Assembly: GCA_934378145.1 (NCBI GenBank)
Contig: CAKXXW010000004.1
Span: forward strand, 34,307 to 98,306
Length of the DNA stretch: 64,000 bases
Source: an uncultured Eubacteriales bacterium
Lineage (GTDB): Bacteria > Bacillota > Clostridia > Oscillospirales > CAG-272
Direction of reading: 5' to 3'
The number at the start of each line of letters is the position of its first letter. Positions within the stretch are counted from its first letter, which is position 1. The notes beneath the pieces were generated by a model. That model did not search any database. It saw only the letters and a list, made by a program, of their open reading frames with translations, and had not been told where the DNA came from. Made by a program: the position numbers and the translations under genes. Positions 1-9,763 of the stretch are shown piece after piece.

Positions 1-1277
1 TTACCGAGAGGGATGCAACCAAGGCGGCGGGCGTTATTGCCGGTCTTAATGTTATGGCGATCATCAACGAGCCTACCGCTGCGGCTATCACATACGGTGT
101 AACGGATGACAGCCTGGACAAGACCGTTCTTGTTTATGACCTTGGCGGCGGTACATTCGATATTACCATGATAAATATCAAGCCGGGAGAGATCCGTGTT
201 ATCTGTACCGGCGGCGACCATAACCTCGGAGGTAAGGATTGGGACGATCGTGTTCTTATGTATCTTGCGGAGCAGTATCAGTCCGAAACCGGAACCCCCG
301 ATAATATTCTTGAAGATGCGGAAACACTGCAGGAACTCAGCCTTGCCGCGGAGCGTGCAAAGAAGCTTTTGAGTGCAAAGGAAAAGGCTCCTGTTGCCGT
401 GAACTATATGGGTGAGCGCGTTCGTGTTGAGCTGACCCGCGAAAAATTCGATGAGCTTACCGAAGATCTCCTTACCCGTACAATTGACCTTACCCGTGAA
501 ATGTTCAGGGAATCCGAAAAGAAGGGCTTTACTCAGAACGATGTGAGCGAGATCCTTCTTGTCGGCGGTTCCTCAAAGATGCCGCAGGTAATGAGTCGCG
601 TCAAGAGCGAATTCGGTATCGAGACCAAGATGTTTGATCCGGATGAATCCGTTGCAAAGGGCGCAGCCATCTACGCAAACAAGATGAGCGAATTCAACAT
701 CGTTCTTGAAGAGATCGCAAAGCAGCAGGGCAAGAGCGTTGAGGAGGTCAAGGAACAGGTCGACAACGGTCAGATGGACCTTCAGAAGGAAGCCAAAAAG
801 GCGAATATCCAGATGCGCGGCGGACGCCTCCCGGGGGAGGATGTCAAGATCATCAATGTATCAAGCCGCAGCTTCGGTACCTGCGCTTATGATGCAAACG
901 ATCAGCTCAAACTGTTCAATATTATTATCAAGAACGCCGAGCTGCCTGCGACGGGAACAAACTCTTTCTATCCTCGTCAGAATAATCAACAGCTGGTCCG
1001 GTTCCAGATCATGGAGAGCCTTGCTTCCGATGAGATAGTAGATCCCGAACTCGGCAAGGAAATAGGAACAGCGGAACTGACCCTTCCTGCGGGTGTTACT
1101 GTTGACACCGAAATCAGGGTCACTTTCCGCTTGGATGAATCGGGACTGCTCCATCTCAATGCCAAGGAGCTTAAGGGCGGTCGTGAGGTAGATGCCGAAT
1201 TCCAGACGACCGAGGCACTTTCCGAGAAGGAAATGAGCGATGCCATTCGCCGAAGCAACAATTCAAGTGTCAACTGA
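1..1277 (+). CDS. Hsp70-family chaperone, 5' end outside window, no C-terminal lid
   Basis: The reading frame is already open at base 3, so the gene starts before the window; an internal ATG at 54 is not the start. What remains is the second half of an Hsp70 ATPase domain followed by a beta-type substrate-binding domain. Visible signatures are [12 protein letters not shown], the phosphate-binding [21 protein letters not shown] and [11 protein letters not shown]. After the ATPase domain comes a charged, helix-prone insert of about 50 residues, then the beta domain with [11 protein letters not shown] near the end. The protein stops about 30 residues later, so the helical lid of DnaK is absent and there is no EEVD-like tail. 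It is followed 42 bases later by a J-like gene, not by a classical grpE/dnaJ set, so this is a specialised Hsp70 rather than the housekeeping DnaK. Family certain; role in the cassette inferred. Confidence 0.9.
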   Translation, partial: TERDATKAAGVIAGLNVMAIINEPTAAAITYGVTDDSLDKTVLVYDLGGGTFDITMINIKPGEIRVICTGGDHNLGGKDWDDRVLMYLAEQYQSETGTPDNILEDAETLQELSLAAERAKKLLSAKEKAPVAVNYMGERVRVELTREKFDELTEDLLTRTIDLTREMFRESEKKGFTQNDVSEILLVGGSSKMPQVMSRVKSEFGIETKMFDPDESVAKGAAIYANKMSEFNIVLEEIAKQQGKSVEEVKEQVDNGQMDLQKEAKKANIQMRGGRLPGEDVKIINVSSRSFGTCAYDANDQLKLFNIIIKNAELPATGTNSFYPRQNNQQLVRFQIMESLASDEIVDPELGKEIGTAELTLPAGVTVDTEIRVTFRLDESGLLHLNAKELKGGREVDAEFQTTEALSEKEMSDAIRRSNNSSVN

Positions 1278-1319
1278 TAAGAATGACATTTGGCTTATGC
1301 GAGGAAAGACGGTATTTTA

Positions 1320-4268
1320 ATGGAAAATTATTTTATACTTTTGGAGCTTCCGTTTGACCCGCCGGAGGGAGATACCCAAAAGATCAACGAGGCTATTTCA
1401 AAAAAACAGGCACAGTGGTCTCGGGATCAGTCAAATCCGGTAAAGAAGACCAAAGCAAGTGAGTATTTGGCGGAGCTTGAAAAGATCAGAAAGGTAATGC
1501 TTGATCCGGCAGCCCGCAGGCAGGAAGCCGAAAAAGCAAAGCAAATAAAAGACAGTAAGGCGAAAGAGCTTGAAGCAAAGCTCATGCTGTATCATTCCAA
1601 GGGTGACGATCTGTCCGAAGAAGATCTGAAGAAGCTTGCTAAGGTATTCGGGGCATTCGGGTTTTCCGCTGATGAGATAAAACAGAAATTCAACAGCGAG
1701 CGGAAGACCCGGGAGAAGATAAACCCGTCAGAGGTCCTTGACAAGACTCAGGCGCGGAATGTCCGGAATTTTATGCAACAGCTTGACATGAGGGATCAGA
1801 CCCTGTATGACTTCCTGTGCCTTGATCCGGCAGCTTCATGCACTCAGCTTTGCGCAGCAGCCGATTCCATGAAGAAAAAGATACTTGCAAAAGGCGATAA
1901 AACCGGTCATGATAACGCGGTTCAGGCATTGTGCGGTCTTTGCATTGTAATTTTCAAGGATGCGGCAAGCAAGAAAAAATATGACAACTATGTAAACCTT
2001 ACAAAATACAGATTGGTCAATGAAGCTGTTGATGAGCTTGCGCTGGGTAATCAGAAGCGCATCGATCCGAAAATGAAAGAAGGGCTGATCGATACGGCTG
2101 TCCGGCAGTATCACATCAGCGTTTCGGATGCTTCGGTTTATATCAATTATTACTGCGAATACATGGGCTATGCCCTGCCCGAGAATAAGATCGTATGCGG
2201 TCTGTGCGGCGCGGAAAACCCAGCCGGTACCACAAGCTGCATAAAATGCGGAAAACCGCTCGTTATCCAGTGCCCCGCCTGTTCTGCTCAAAACAATAAT
2301 TCAGCCAAGGTCTGTGCAAAGTGCGGATTTGACCTTACAAAGATGGATAAGGCTGTTGAGCTTTTACGGCAGGCAAAGCAAAAGTTCGCGGAAAAATCAT
2401 ACGAAGAAGCCGAAAGGCTTGTTAAGGAAGCCGAGGCGTACTGGCCTAACCACGCCGATGCACTCAGTCTTGAAAAATCGATCCATGATGAGCGTAAGCA
2501 AGCGGCAGAGATCGTTGCGGCTGTTATGAAAGATATTCAGGACAAGAATATGTATGCTGCACAGACAAAAATCGACCAGGCGAGAGCAAAAGGCTTCAAT
2601 GTCGATCCTTCCGTTGCCGATAAAGTCTCCGCAGTCCTGAAAGAGGTGGAGGATCGTCTCTCTGTGATGCGCAACGCTTCCGGCGACGAAGCGTTTACCA
2701 TTGCGGTAAAGCTTACCGAGATCATTTCGGATTCGGATGAACTCAATCAGAGTCTCAAAAAATTCCCGCCCGATGAGGTCTCTTCTCTGAACAGCAAAAG
2801 AGTCGGCGACGAGGTCACATTGACATGGCAAAAGAGTCCGTCCATAGGAGAAGTATCCTATATCGTGGTACGCAAGGAAAACACTTATCCTAACGGCCCT
2901 TCCGACGGTGAGACGGTTTACAACGGCAAGGAGCTTGCCTATACCGACAGAAGTGTGCATAAGAATGCCGTTCTGTATTATTCGGTTTTTGCGGTCCGTG
3001 TCGGAGTTTATTCAAAAGCGACCCGACTTGATGAGGCGGTTGCCGTTGTTGAAAAGATCACGAATCCGAAAGCTGTCGGCGGGGACGAAATGGTCACACT
3101 GTCATGGGCAAAGGATCCGACGGTCACCGAGGTCAGGCTTTATAAATATTGCGGTTATGAAAGACCGCAGGATGACAGTCGGTATGAGCCGATTCCGTGT
3201 ACACGGCTGGACGGGATCATTATCAACGGACTGACCAACGGTGCAAGCTATTGGTTTGCCGTCAGCGCCGGTCATACACTCAACGGTAAAACATACTTCT
3301 CCGAAAAGACCTATCTGTCTGCCGTTCCGCAAAAACCCGCAAAGCCTTTGCAGAATTTTTCGGTCCGCCTTGTCGACGATGTCTTTCAGGCGAAGTGGAT
3401 AAAGTCCGAATGGGATGTTATCTTGTTTTACGCAAAGCAGAAGCCCGAATACGCCATCGGCACGATCTACGATCTGAGTGAGCTTTTGAGCAAGTATGAA
3501 AAGATCGACATCAATATGAAGAGCCTTACAGAGGCGGAGTTCAGACTGAATTTTGTCGGTGAATGCTACATCGTTCCCGGTGTCATAAACGCCTCAAATG
3601 TGATCCTGAACACGGCTTCTTATATATCTGCCGTTCCCGGAGCAAAGGATGTATCCTTTGATATAAATTCCGCTGCGACGGAAATGTATGTAAACTTTAC
3701 ATGGCCCAAAGATATAGACAGATCTCTTCTCGTGTACAGAACGGATGAGTACCCTACCGGGACAGATGATCCGCTGGCTCATAAGATAGAGTGCAGTAAG
3801 CGTCAGTACGAAGCAAACGAAGGTATTTTGATTTCCAAGCCGGCGCAGGGAACCATGTATGCTGAGGTTTATACATACTTTGAAAATGACGGTCATCGTG
3901 TATATTCGGATGCCTGCCGTGTCCTTCTGAGTAATCAACCTCCAAGGGATGTACTCTATACATTCACTTACAAAAAGCCGGGGCTGTTCAGTAAGAAATG
4001 TACGCTGACTTTGGAACTGCAAACCGACGGAGATTGTGTATTCCCGGAATTTGTTATCATAAGTAAATACAAAAGCACTCCGTTGAATCGTGGCGACGGC
4101 AATGTTTTATGCAAGGTGAACGATAGTATCGAGATCAAGGGGCGGCAGTGCATCATTGAGTTTAATATTTCACCGATTAAGCCCGACACCAGACTTAAGA
4201 TGTTCTTCCTGAATGATAAGAACTATAAATCTTTCAAAATTGCCTGTAAAGCGGGAAATATCATATAA
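1320..4268 (+). CDS. Large cytosolic protein: J-like domains, zinc ribbons, helical repeat, FN3-like repeats
   Basis: I chose the ATG at 1320 (GAGGAAAG upstream) over an in-frame TTG at 1290. The 982-residue product has no signal peptide. Residues 1-75 look like a degenerate J domain (ENYFILLELPFDPP, then LDPAARRQEAEKAK) and residues about 155-235 like a second one (LYDFLCLDPAASC ... AASKKKYDNYV); neither contains the HPD triad. Residues about 290-335 form two zinc ribbons (CGLCG ... CIKCG, CPACS ... CAKCG). A helical, TPR-like stretch (340-470) follows, then several beta-sandwich repeats of fibronectin-III type to about 890 and one further beta domain. Lying just after an Hsp70 gene and before a GTPase gene, it is a plausible adaptor or co-chaperone scaffold. 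Domain calls are by eye; function is inferred. Confidence 0.8.
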   Translation: MENYFILLELPFDPPEGDTQKINEAISKKQAQWSRDQSNPVKKTKASEYLAELEKIRKVMLDPAARRQEAEKAKQIKDSKAKELEAKLMLYHSKGDDLSEEDLKKLAKVFGAFGFSADEIKQKFNSERKTREKINPSEVLDKTQARNVRNFMQQLDMRDQTLYDFLCLDPAASCTQLCAAADSMKKKILAKGDKTGHDNAVQALCGLCIVIFKDAASKKKYDNYVNLTKYRLVNEAVDELALGNQKRIDPKMKEGLIDTAVRQYHISVSDASVYINYYCEYMGYALPENKIVCGLCGAENPAGTTSCIKCGKPLVIQCPACSAQNNNSAKVCAKCGFDLTKMDKAVELLRQAKQKFAEKSYEEAERLVKEAEAYWPNHADALSLEKSIHDERKQAAEIVAAVMKDIQDKNMYAAQTKIDQARAKGFNVDPSVADKVSAVLKEVEDRLSVMRNASGDEAFTIAVKLTEIISDSDELNQSLKKFPPDEVSSLNSKRVGDEVTLTWQKSPSIGEVSYIVVRKENTYPNGPSDGETVYNGKELAYTDRSVHKNAVLYYSVFAVRVGVYSKATRLDEAVAVVEKITNPKAVGGDEMVTLSWAKDPTVTEVRLYKYCGYERPQDDSRYEPIPCTRLDGIIINGLTNGASYWFAVSAGHTLNGKTYFSEKTYLSAVPQKPAKPLQNFSVRLVDDVFQAKWIKSEWDVILFYAKQKPEYAIGTIYDLSELLSKYEKIDINMKSLTEAEFRLNFVGECYIVPGVINASNVILNTASYISAVPGAKDVSFDINSAATEMYVNFTWPKDIDRSLLVYRTDEYPTGTDDPLAHKIECSKRQYEANEGILISKPAQGTMYAEVYTYFENDGHRVYSDACRVLLSNQPPRDVLYTFTYKKPGLFSKKCTLTLELQTDGDCVFPEFVIISKYKSTPLNRGDGNVLCKVNDSIEIKGRQCIIEFNISPIKPDTRLKMFFLNDKNYKSFKIACKAGNII

Positions 4269-4279
4269 GGAGACAAAAA

Positions 4280-5395
4280 ATGGCAGGAAAATTTCTGTGT
4301 CCACGATGCTTTGAATTACAAAGCCTCGATAAAATAGAGTACATTTGTTCAAATACAAGCACATCATCAAAATGTCAGCACGCGATCGACAGAACGCCTC
4401 AGCATCCGGCAAACCTGAAAAAACCGGTATGCGAGGAGTGCGGACAGCCCCTCGTGACCAAGGTGTGTCCCAAATGCGGCGGCGAACTTCCGCTGAACAT
4501 AGGGACCGCAAAGAGCTATCCGATTGCAATTATCGGTGCAAAGGAAACCGGCAAGAGCAACTATGTTGCGGTTCTGATAAATCAGCTTAAGAATGAGGTC
4601 GGGCGTTCCTTCAACTGCGCTCTGATGGCTTGCGGGGACAAGACCCTGAACCGTTACCGCACGGATTTTTACGATCCTCTGTATCGTCACCGTACCTGTG
4701 TACGCGGCTCGGATGCAGGTGATGTCGATCCGCTTATTTACTCTTTGATCTTTCAGAGAAAGGGCGGTTTGTTCAAGAAAGCCGTAAATGATGCCGTTTC
4801 CCTGACTTTCTTTGATACGGCGGGTGAAAACCTTAATTCGCTGGCTTCAATGCAGACCTTTAACCGCTATCTTTATCATTCATCAGGCATCATTCTTCTG
4901 CTCGATCCCCTGCAGCTTCCTGCGGTAAGGGCAGAGCTTCAGGGAAAGATACGCCTGCCCGAAGAGAATACCGACGTAAACACGATCCTCAACAGAACTA
5001 TCGAGATCATCAGGACAGGATCCGGTTTGACGGATCTCAGTAAAAAGATCGATATCCCGATCGCGATCTCTTTCACAAAGATCGATGCCGTTGACGAGCT
5101 TCTCGATCCCGCAAGCTGTCTGAAAAACGATTCGGCTCACATTCGTAAAGGCTTTTTTGACAAAGTTGATTTTGAGGATGCCAACAATGAAATGCAGAGC
5201 CTGGTTGAAAACTGGCTCGGTACCGAACTGTATCAAACGGTATCTACTCAGTTTTCAAATTTTGCATTCTTCGGTCTGAGCGCTTTGGGCAGTAATCCGG
5301 ATATGGATAACAAGATCCCGAAGTTCCGCCCGTTCCGTGTCGCGGATCCGTTTCTGTGGATACTTTCACAGGAACAGATAATTCCGGTTAAATAA
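4280..5395 (+). CDS. Zinc-ribbon P-loop GTPase (resembles the double-GTPase DO-GTPase2 family)
   Basis: 371 residues, 11 bases after the previous gene, with an AAGGAG site before the ATG. Residues 7-67 contain cysteine pairs typical of zinc ribbons (CPRC, CEECG, CPKCGG). The GTPase core follows: P-loop GAKETGKS at 86-93, the G3 motif DTAGE near 178-182 and a G4-type TKID near 266. No membrane segment is visible. The combination of an N-terminal zinc ribbon with this divergent TRAFAC-like core, next to a GAP1-like gene, matches what I recall as the double-GTPase class of NTP-dependent conflict or regulatory systems. GTP binding is well supported by the motifs; the precise subfamily and the role as a molecular switch are inference. 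Confidence 0.8.
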   Translation: MAGKFLCPRCFELQSLDKIEYICSNTSTSSKCQHAIDRTPQHPANLKKPVCEECGQPLVTKVCPKCGGELPLNIGTAKSYPIAIIGAKETGKSNYVAVLINQLKNEVGRSFNCALMACGDKTLNRYRTDFYDPLYRHRTCVRGSDAGDVDPLIYSLIFQRKGGLFKKAVNDAVSLTFFDTAGENLNSLASMQTFNRYLYHSSGIILLLDPLQLPAVRAELQGKIRLPEENTDVNTILNRTIEIIRTGSGLTDLSKKIDIPIAISFTKIDAVDELLDPASCLKNDSAHIRKGFFDKVDFEDANNEMQSLVENWLGTELYQTVSTQFSNFAFFGLSALGSNPDMDNKIPKFRPFRVADPFLWILSQEQIIPVK

Positions 5396-5406
5396 GGGGG
5401 ACCGTT

Positions 5407-7995
5407 ATGAAAGCATTGCAATACATATATACTTCCTGGAAGAACGGTGACTCTACTGAAAAGGGCTATATGATATACTCTCGTTCCGAGGGTATTACGG
5501 ATTCCGAGTGCAGTGCGATCAAGGATGCCATGCAGTATCTTGCCCCAAAGGGATTGACGCTCACGCCAACTCCGCAGGAGATCGAAGACATATTTCCGTA
5601 TGCGTTTGCTTATTTTGTACTCCCGACGGGCAGGGGGTGTGTTGCTCAGTCAACCTATCTCGGGAAAGACTACTCCGGCAGATATGGGAACTATATCATT
5701 CACGCGTTGATCTTTGATATTGACGATCTGCCGTGCCGCCCCGCGGAGTTTTTTGCCGAACCGTACATAAAGACCGCGATGACTCAGGAAGAATTGGATG
5801 CCCCTTCTCCGGTACCGCCGTTGCCGCCGTTGTATATATCAGAGTATGCGTCGGTTATAAATGACGAACAATTAAATGAATTCCTTTTTGACAAGGAAGA
5901 TGAATTTTCACAGCTTATTTCACTTGTTCTGGCGGCACAGGACGCCGGTGTTCCGTTTTATCTGAACGATTCCCGCGAGAACCTTGTGTTGTGGTCCGCC
6001 GCCGTTCAGAGAATACTTCCTTCTCGGTTGGCAAAGAAGTTCACATTCAATACCTATATCGGGAACCACGAATCAATGCGTTCTCCGAGAGCAAGGGAAG
6101 AGAACCTGAACTTTATGCTTATCGGGGTAAGACCTGATGCGAATTATTTCAATTACGCAACCGAAAGCAACAGCAATTGCCAGATCGTGATGGACTTTGT
6201 CGGAGGATACATGACACAGGGAGTTCTTCCGGGCAGTTTTGCACGCGCTATGGCGGCGAGTATGGCATTTGATTGTGAAGAGGTCGATGCTTTCGGTGAA
6301 TTTGTCGACTCTACATCATTCGATGAGATCAGCGGTCATTTGCAGGATGCCTATCTGTATTATCACCTGCTGAAGCACGACGGGTTTGAATTCACCGAAA
6401 ACGATCTGAAGGCGGTGCTTTCATTCGGTTCCGATTATTGCTCCGAAGCTGATAATTCGGATATAGGGAGTAAACTGTTGGTCAAGGCCCAGGAGAATGA
6501 ATGGACCCTTGATCCCGAACTGTTTGCGGTGTTCTGGAAGTTTATTTGCAGATATTCGGGCTTTATGATATTCACACTGTATGAGCTGTTGACCGAAACG
6601 CTCTTTCAACATGCAGGTGAAGCCTCCGGACCCTGCATCGGACTTGAATCATTGATAAATACCTTAAAGGAAGAGACTCCGGAGCAGTACAAGGGTTATC
6701 TTGATTACCTGAACTCCTCAAGCAGCGTAGAACACCTGCTCCTGTATCTGTCCGGACATAACAATCCGTTTACCAACAGCTTCTACATAAAATGGTTGCT
6801 TCGCAGCTATTCGTTCAGCGGCGGTATGTCAAACGGTCAGCCTATCTCAAAACTTTTGCAGGTCTTGCTGAAGAATGTTACCCGCATAAATGGATGTGAA
6901 AAGCAGATGATGGAAATTCTTATTGCCACATCCGATAATCAGGTACTTTTCAAAAACATTTTCGGCATTTTTATGATCGCATTGCGTGAGTCGAAACAGC
7001 TTGATAGGTTTTGCGATGAGTATCTGGATGCAGCAGCTTCTCTGACGACCGGGCAACTTGATCGGTTTGAACAGTTGTTGCCTGAAGCGCCGGGATCCGA
7101 ACCTGTCGCTACAAGGCTGTTCGCAAGGAAGATCGCAGCCTCAGATGATCCCGAAACCGAGTTCTGGCATTTCTACGGCAATCAGCGTTCCCGTATTTCC
7201 GAAAGCTCCGGAGTTTCCGCTGATCCCATGATACTTGCATGTGTCAATAATGTTGAAGCCAAGAAACGCACGGAGGTTGCTGTTGACATCCTCCGAAAGA
7301 TCGATCCGTCGCAGATCAATGATCGTGAAACTATCCGAACCCTGACTGATGCTGTTGAGGATTGCAGTGTGAAGGAACTTTCAAAAATGGAAGTATCCTT
7401 TTTGCAGAAGGTTTGTCAGATCCGAGCAAAGGTTGATAAAAACGGTCCGGAAAAGATCACCGCGGTCCTCGTCGGAGAAATGTTGGCTACAGATAATGCA
7501 CAACGCAGACGCCCCGTAAAGCTGGCAGGTGAATTAGCAAAAACAAAAATCACTTTGCAGCATTTGGATAAATCGGACTACGAGTCTTACCTCAAGAACT
7601 ACTTCGGTGAGTATTTTGTATTGATAAAGACAAAAGAGGATATTCCGGCGCTGGTCAGGATCTTTTATCACGGTCAGTATTTTTCGAGTTTTGCGGATGA
7701 TTATATGTCTGCGTTGAAAAAAGCGGAAAAAAGAGAGCCGGAAATCCGGGATCGCATTCTCGGATGGACATGCACATATGTGGTTACTGCCGAAAGAAGT
7801 GATCCGGGTGCAGATGATATGTATAAACCGCTTGTCCGTTATTTGCGTTCGTTAAATGAAGATGAATTGTCGGGTGTTCGTAAATTCGTCACTAAGGATG
7901 TTCCGGCTGCCCGCTGCGACTATTTGTTCGACGAAGCCCGCCGCAAGGAAGGCATTTCGGAAAAGCTCGGCAACCTGTTTCATAAATTCAAATAG
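5407..7995 (+). CDS. GTPase-associated protein 1 (GAP1)-like protein
   Basis: 862 residues, 11 bases after the GTPase gene with a GGGGG site. The N-terminal region has the pattern YTSWKNGDSTEKGYMIYSRS, a Pro-rich stretch, FYVLP-type FVLPTGRGCVAQSTYLG and then DYSGRYGNYIIHALIFD (about 88-105). This is how I remember the N-terminal domain of GAP1 proteins, which are encoded next to double GTPases. The remaining 700 residues are mainly helical with no membrane span and no catalytic motif I recognise. It is probably the partner or regulator of one or both flanking GTPases. The family call comes from recalled sequence patterns rather than a search; biochemical function is unknown. Confidence 0.7.
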   Translation: MKALQYIYTSWKNGDSTEKGYMIYSRSEGITDSECSAIKDAMQYLAPKGLTLTPTPQEIEDIFPYAFAYFVLPTGRGCVAQSTYLGKDYSGRYGNYIIHALIFDIDDLPCRPAEFFAEPYIKTAMTQEELDAPSPVPPLPPLYISEYASVINDEQLNEFLFDKEDEFSQLISLVLAAQDAGVPFYLNDSRENLVLWSAAVQRILPSRLAKKFTFNTYIGNHESMRSPRAREENLNFMLIGVRPDANYFNYATESNSNCQIVMDFVGGYMTQGVLPGSFARAMAASMAFDCEEVDAFGEFVDSTSFDEISGHLQDAYLYYHLLKHDGFEFTENDLKAVLSFGSDYCSEADNSDIGSKLLVKAQENEWTLDPELFAVFWKFICRYSGFMIFTLYELLTETLFQHAGEASGPCIGLESLINTLKEETPEQYKGYLDYLNSSSSVEHLLLYLSGHNNPFTNSFYIKWLLRSYSFSGGMSNGQPISKLLQVLLKNVTRINGCEKQMMEILIATSDNQVLFKNIFGIFMIALRESKQLDRFCDEYLDAAASLTTGQLDRFEQLLPEAPGSEPVATRLFARKIAASDDPETEFWHFYGNQRSRISESSGVSADPMILACVNNVEAKKRTEVAVDILRKIDPSQINDRETIRTLTDAVEDCSVKELSKMEVSFLQKVCQIRAKVDKNGPEKITAVLVGEMLATDNAQRRRPVKLAGELAKTKITLQHLDKSDYESYLKNYFGEYFVLIKTKEDIPALVRIFYHGQYFSSFADDYMSALKKAEKREPEIRDRILGWTCTYVVTAERSDPGADDMYKPLVRYLRSLNEDELSGVRKFVTKDVPAARCDYLFDEARRKEGISEKLGNLFHKFK

Positions 7996-8010
7996 AAAGG
8001 AGATCATGTG

Positions 8011-8229
8011 ATGAACGAAAAGCGAAAATGTATGGTGGGGCATGATGATGATCACGGCGGATGTTTCGGATGTCTGTTTACGGTTCTGATAGCAATTATC
8101 GTAATAATGATAATATGCGCAGTTGTTGTCTTCGGCGGTGTTTTTATCGGCGGCTTCCATTCGATCAAGAATTACATTCTTGCGTTCAAGCACAATGTTT
8201 TTGACAGCAACCTTGCTCCCGCAAAATGA
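8011..8229 (+). CDS. Small single-span membrane protein with His/Asp/Cys-rich N-terminus
   Basis: A 72-residue product from ATG 8011 (a GTG at 8008 is also in frame), with AAAGGAGAT upstream. The N-terminus MNEKRKCMVGHDDDHGGCFG holds three His, three Asp in a row and three Cys, then one long hydrophobic segment (about 19-48), then a short basic and polar tail. It lies between the GAP1-like gene and the membrane GTPase gene with good spacing on both sides, so it belongs to the cassette. It could be a metal-binding or anchoring subunit. I know no named family. Confidence 0.7.
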   Translation: MNEKRKCMVGHDDDHGGCFGCLFTVLIAIIVIMIICAVVVFGGVFIGGFHSIKNYILAFKHNVFDSNLAPAK

Positions 8230-8264
8230 AGAATTAGCTCAATAAAAGAAAGGAGACTTTTGTT

Positions 8265-9677
8265 ATGGCAAACACGCAACCCGCAAAGAAAAGCTATTTC
8301 TTCGGAAAAGGCTATGTTGATTTGTGGAACACAATCAAAGAATCATGGGCAAGGAACTTTCAGTCCGCAGGTAGGCAGTTCGCTCTTGCCAAGGCAAACA
8401 GAGTCCTCAGCATAAAGGGTGGAATTCATCTTATCGCCGCAATCTGTATCGTTACATTCGGCAGCGTTATTTCGGCTTTTACCACTCTGTTCCACATTAC
8501 CGTTCTGTTTGCGTTTTTCGCTTTGATCTATGTAGGTTTCAGTATCGTCTGGCTGATTGACAGGATCTACATAATGATAAATAAGATCAAAAACGCCTGT
8601 CCGAATCCCGATTGTCAGGCGTCGTTCCTCATCCCGGTCTATGAATGTCCGCAGTGCGGCGCAAAGCATACGAAGCTGGTACCCGGAAAGTACGGAATTT
8701 TCAAACGCACCTGCAATTGCGGACATAAGCTCCCCACGACCTTCCTGAACGGTCGCGGACGACTTAAGGCTTATTGTCCGAAATGCGGTAATGCGCTGTC
8801 CGGAGACACAGCGAGCCGTCAGTATGCATTTCCCGTTATCGGCGGACCGTCCGTCGGCAAGACCTGCTTCATCAATATGGCTATTGACCAGATGATGACC
8901 GATGTTGCCCCCCAACGCGGCTGGCAAATGAACTTTATTTCCGAAACCGAAGAAAAGGACCATGATCTCGCTATGAGGTCGCTGAATCAGGGCGTCCGTT
9001 TGTTGAAGACCGAACTTGACTCCCTTACCGCTTATCAGTTGATGCTTAAGCTGCCCAAGGAAAAGATCGGTCGCCGCATTTACATTTATGATATTTCGGG
9101 TGAAATGTTTTCGAGCAGCGGTGATGTTCAGCACAACCTTGCGTACAGCTATGCAAACGGTTTTATATTTATTATCGACCCGCTTACTCTGAGTCAGTTT
9201 GCTATGGATGTTGAGGATAAACTTGACCCGGCTTCTTACGGTGCAAGCTCCAAGGACTTTGATGACATTCTCAACATTATGCTGATTAACCTTGAGAAAA
9301 TGTTCAACCTGAAGGATAAGGATATATTGAAGCGCGATCTTGCGGTGGTGATCAACAAGGTAGATATTCCCACTTTGGAGGAGAAGATCGGAGAGACCGC
9401 GGTGAGACAGTACCTTGATGATAACGCCGATACCTGCAAGACATATCCGGATGCCCGCGACGCGGTTTGCCGCAGCTTCCTCGAGGAATACGGTGCCGGC
9501 AACTTTGTCCGTACCGCGGAAGCCAAGTTCAAAACGGTCAGATACTTTACCTGCAGCGCCCTCGGTCATAACAATGAGGGGCAGCCTTATGAAGGCAAGA
9601 ATGTTGTCGATCCGGTAATGTGGTTGCTCCAGCGTGCTGATTCAAGCATTAAGATTGATCAACCGGTAACAAAGTAA
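8265..9677 (+). CDS. Membrane-anchored zinc-ribbon GTPase (second double-GTPase-like protein)
   Basis: 470 residues with an AAAGGAGAC site. Residues 1-45 are cytosolic; two hydrophobic segments lie at about 47-70 and 75-100. Next come several cysteine pairs (CPNPDC, CPQCG, CNCG, CPKCG) between 108 and 185. The GTPase core has the P-loop GGPSVGKT near 192-199, a G3-like DISGE near 277 in place of DxxG, and the G4 motif NKVD near 363. Its overall plan parallels the GTPase at 4280-5395 but adds the membrane anchor, so the cassette has one soluble and one membrane GTPase flanking the GAP1-like gene. Nucleotide binding is well supported; partner and signal are unknown. Confidence 0.8.
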   Translation: MANTQPAKKSYFFGKGYVDLWNTIKESWARNFQSAGRQFALAKANRVLSIKGGIHLIAAICIVTFGSVISAFTTLFHITVLFAFFALIYVGFSIVWLIDRIYIMINKIKNACPNPDCQASFLIPVYECPQCGAKHTKLVPGKYGIFKRTCNCGHKLPTTFLNGRGRLKAYCPKCGNALSGDTASRQYAFPVIGGPSVGKTCFINMAIDQMMTDVAPQRGWQMNFISETEEKDHDLAMRSLNQGVRLLKTELDSLTAYQLMLKLPKEKIGRRIYIYDISGEMFSSSGDVQHNLAYSYANGFIFIIDPLTLSQFAMDVEDKLDPASYGASSKDFDDILNIMLINLEKMFNLKDKDILKRDLAVVINKVDIPTLEEKIGETAVRQYLDDNADTCKTYPDARDAVCRSFLEEYGAGNFVRTAEAKFKTVRYFTCSALGHNNEGQPYEGKNVVDPVMWLLQRADSSIKIDQPVTK

Positions 9678-9684
9678 TTATGTT

Positions 9685-9736
9685 CTGAAAGCACTTCGTC
9701 GGAGCAGCGAAAAGCCCTGACCGAAGTGCTTTCAGA
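9685..9736. repeat. Inverted repeat, 15-bp perfect arms, between GTPase and M50 genes
   Basis: Arms TCTGAAAGCACTTCG (9685-9699) and its exact complement (9722-9736) enclose 22 bases. No T-tract follows, so it is a weak terminator at best. It starts only 8 bases after the GTPase stop codon and could reduce or time expression of the protease gene. Confidence 0.75.
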
Positions 9737-9763
9737 GTTTACGGTATGACGGAGGGAACTGCC

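Noticed and set aside
1290..1320. TTG start for the J-like/FN3 protein
   Set aside because: ATG 1320 has a better ribosome site and begins exactly at the J-like domain.
8343..9569. 408-codon reverse frame inside the membrane GTPase gene
   Set aside because: Opposite a gene with intact P-loop, G3 and G4 motifs; composition is that of a shadow frame.
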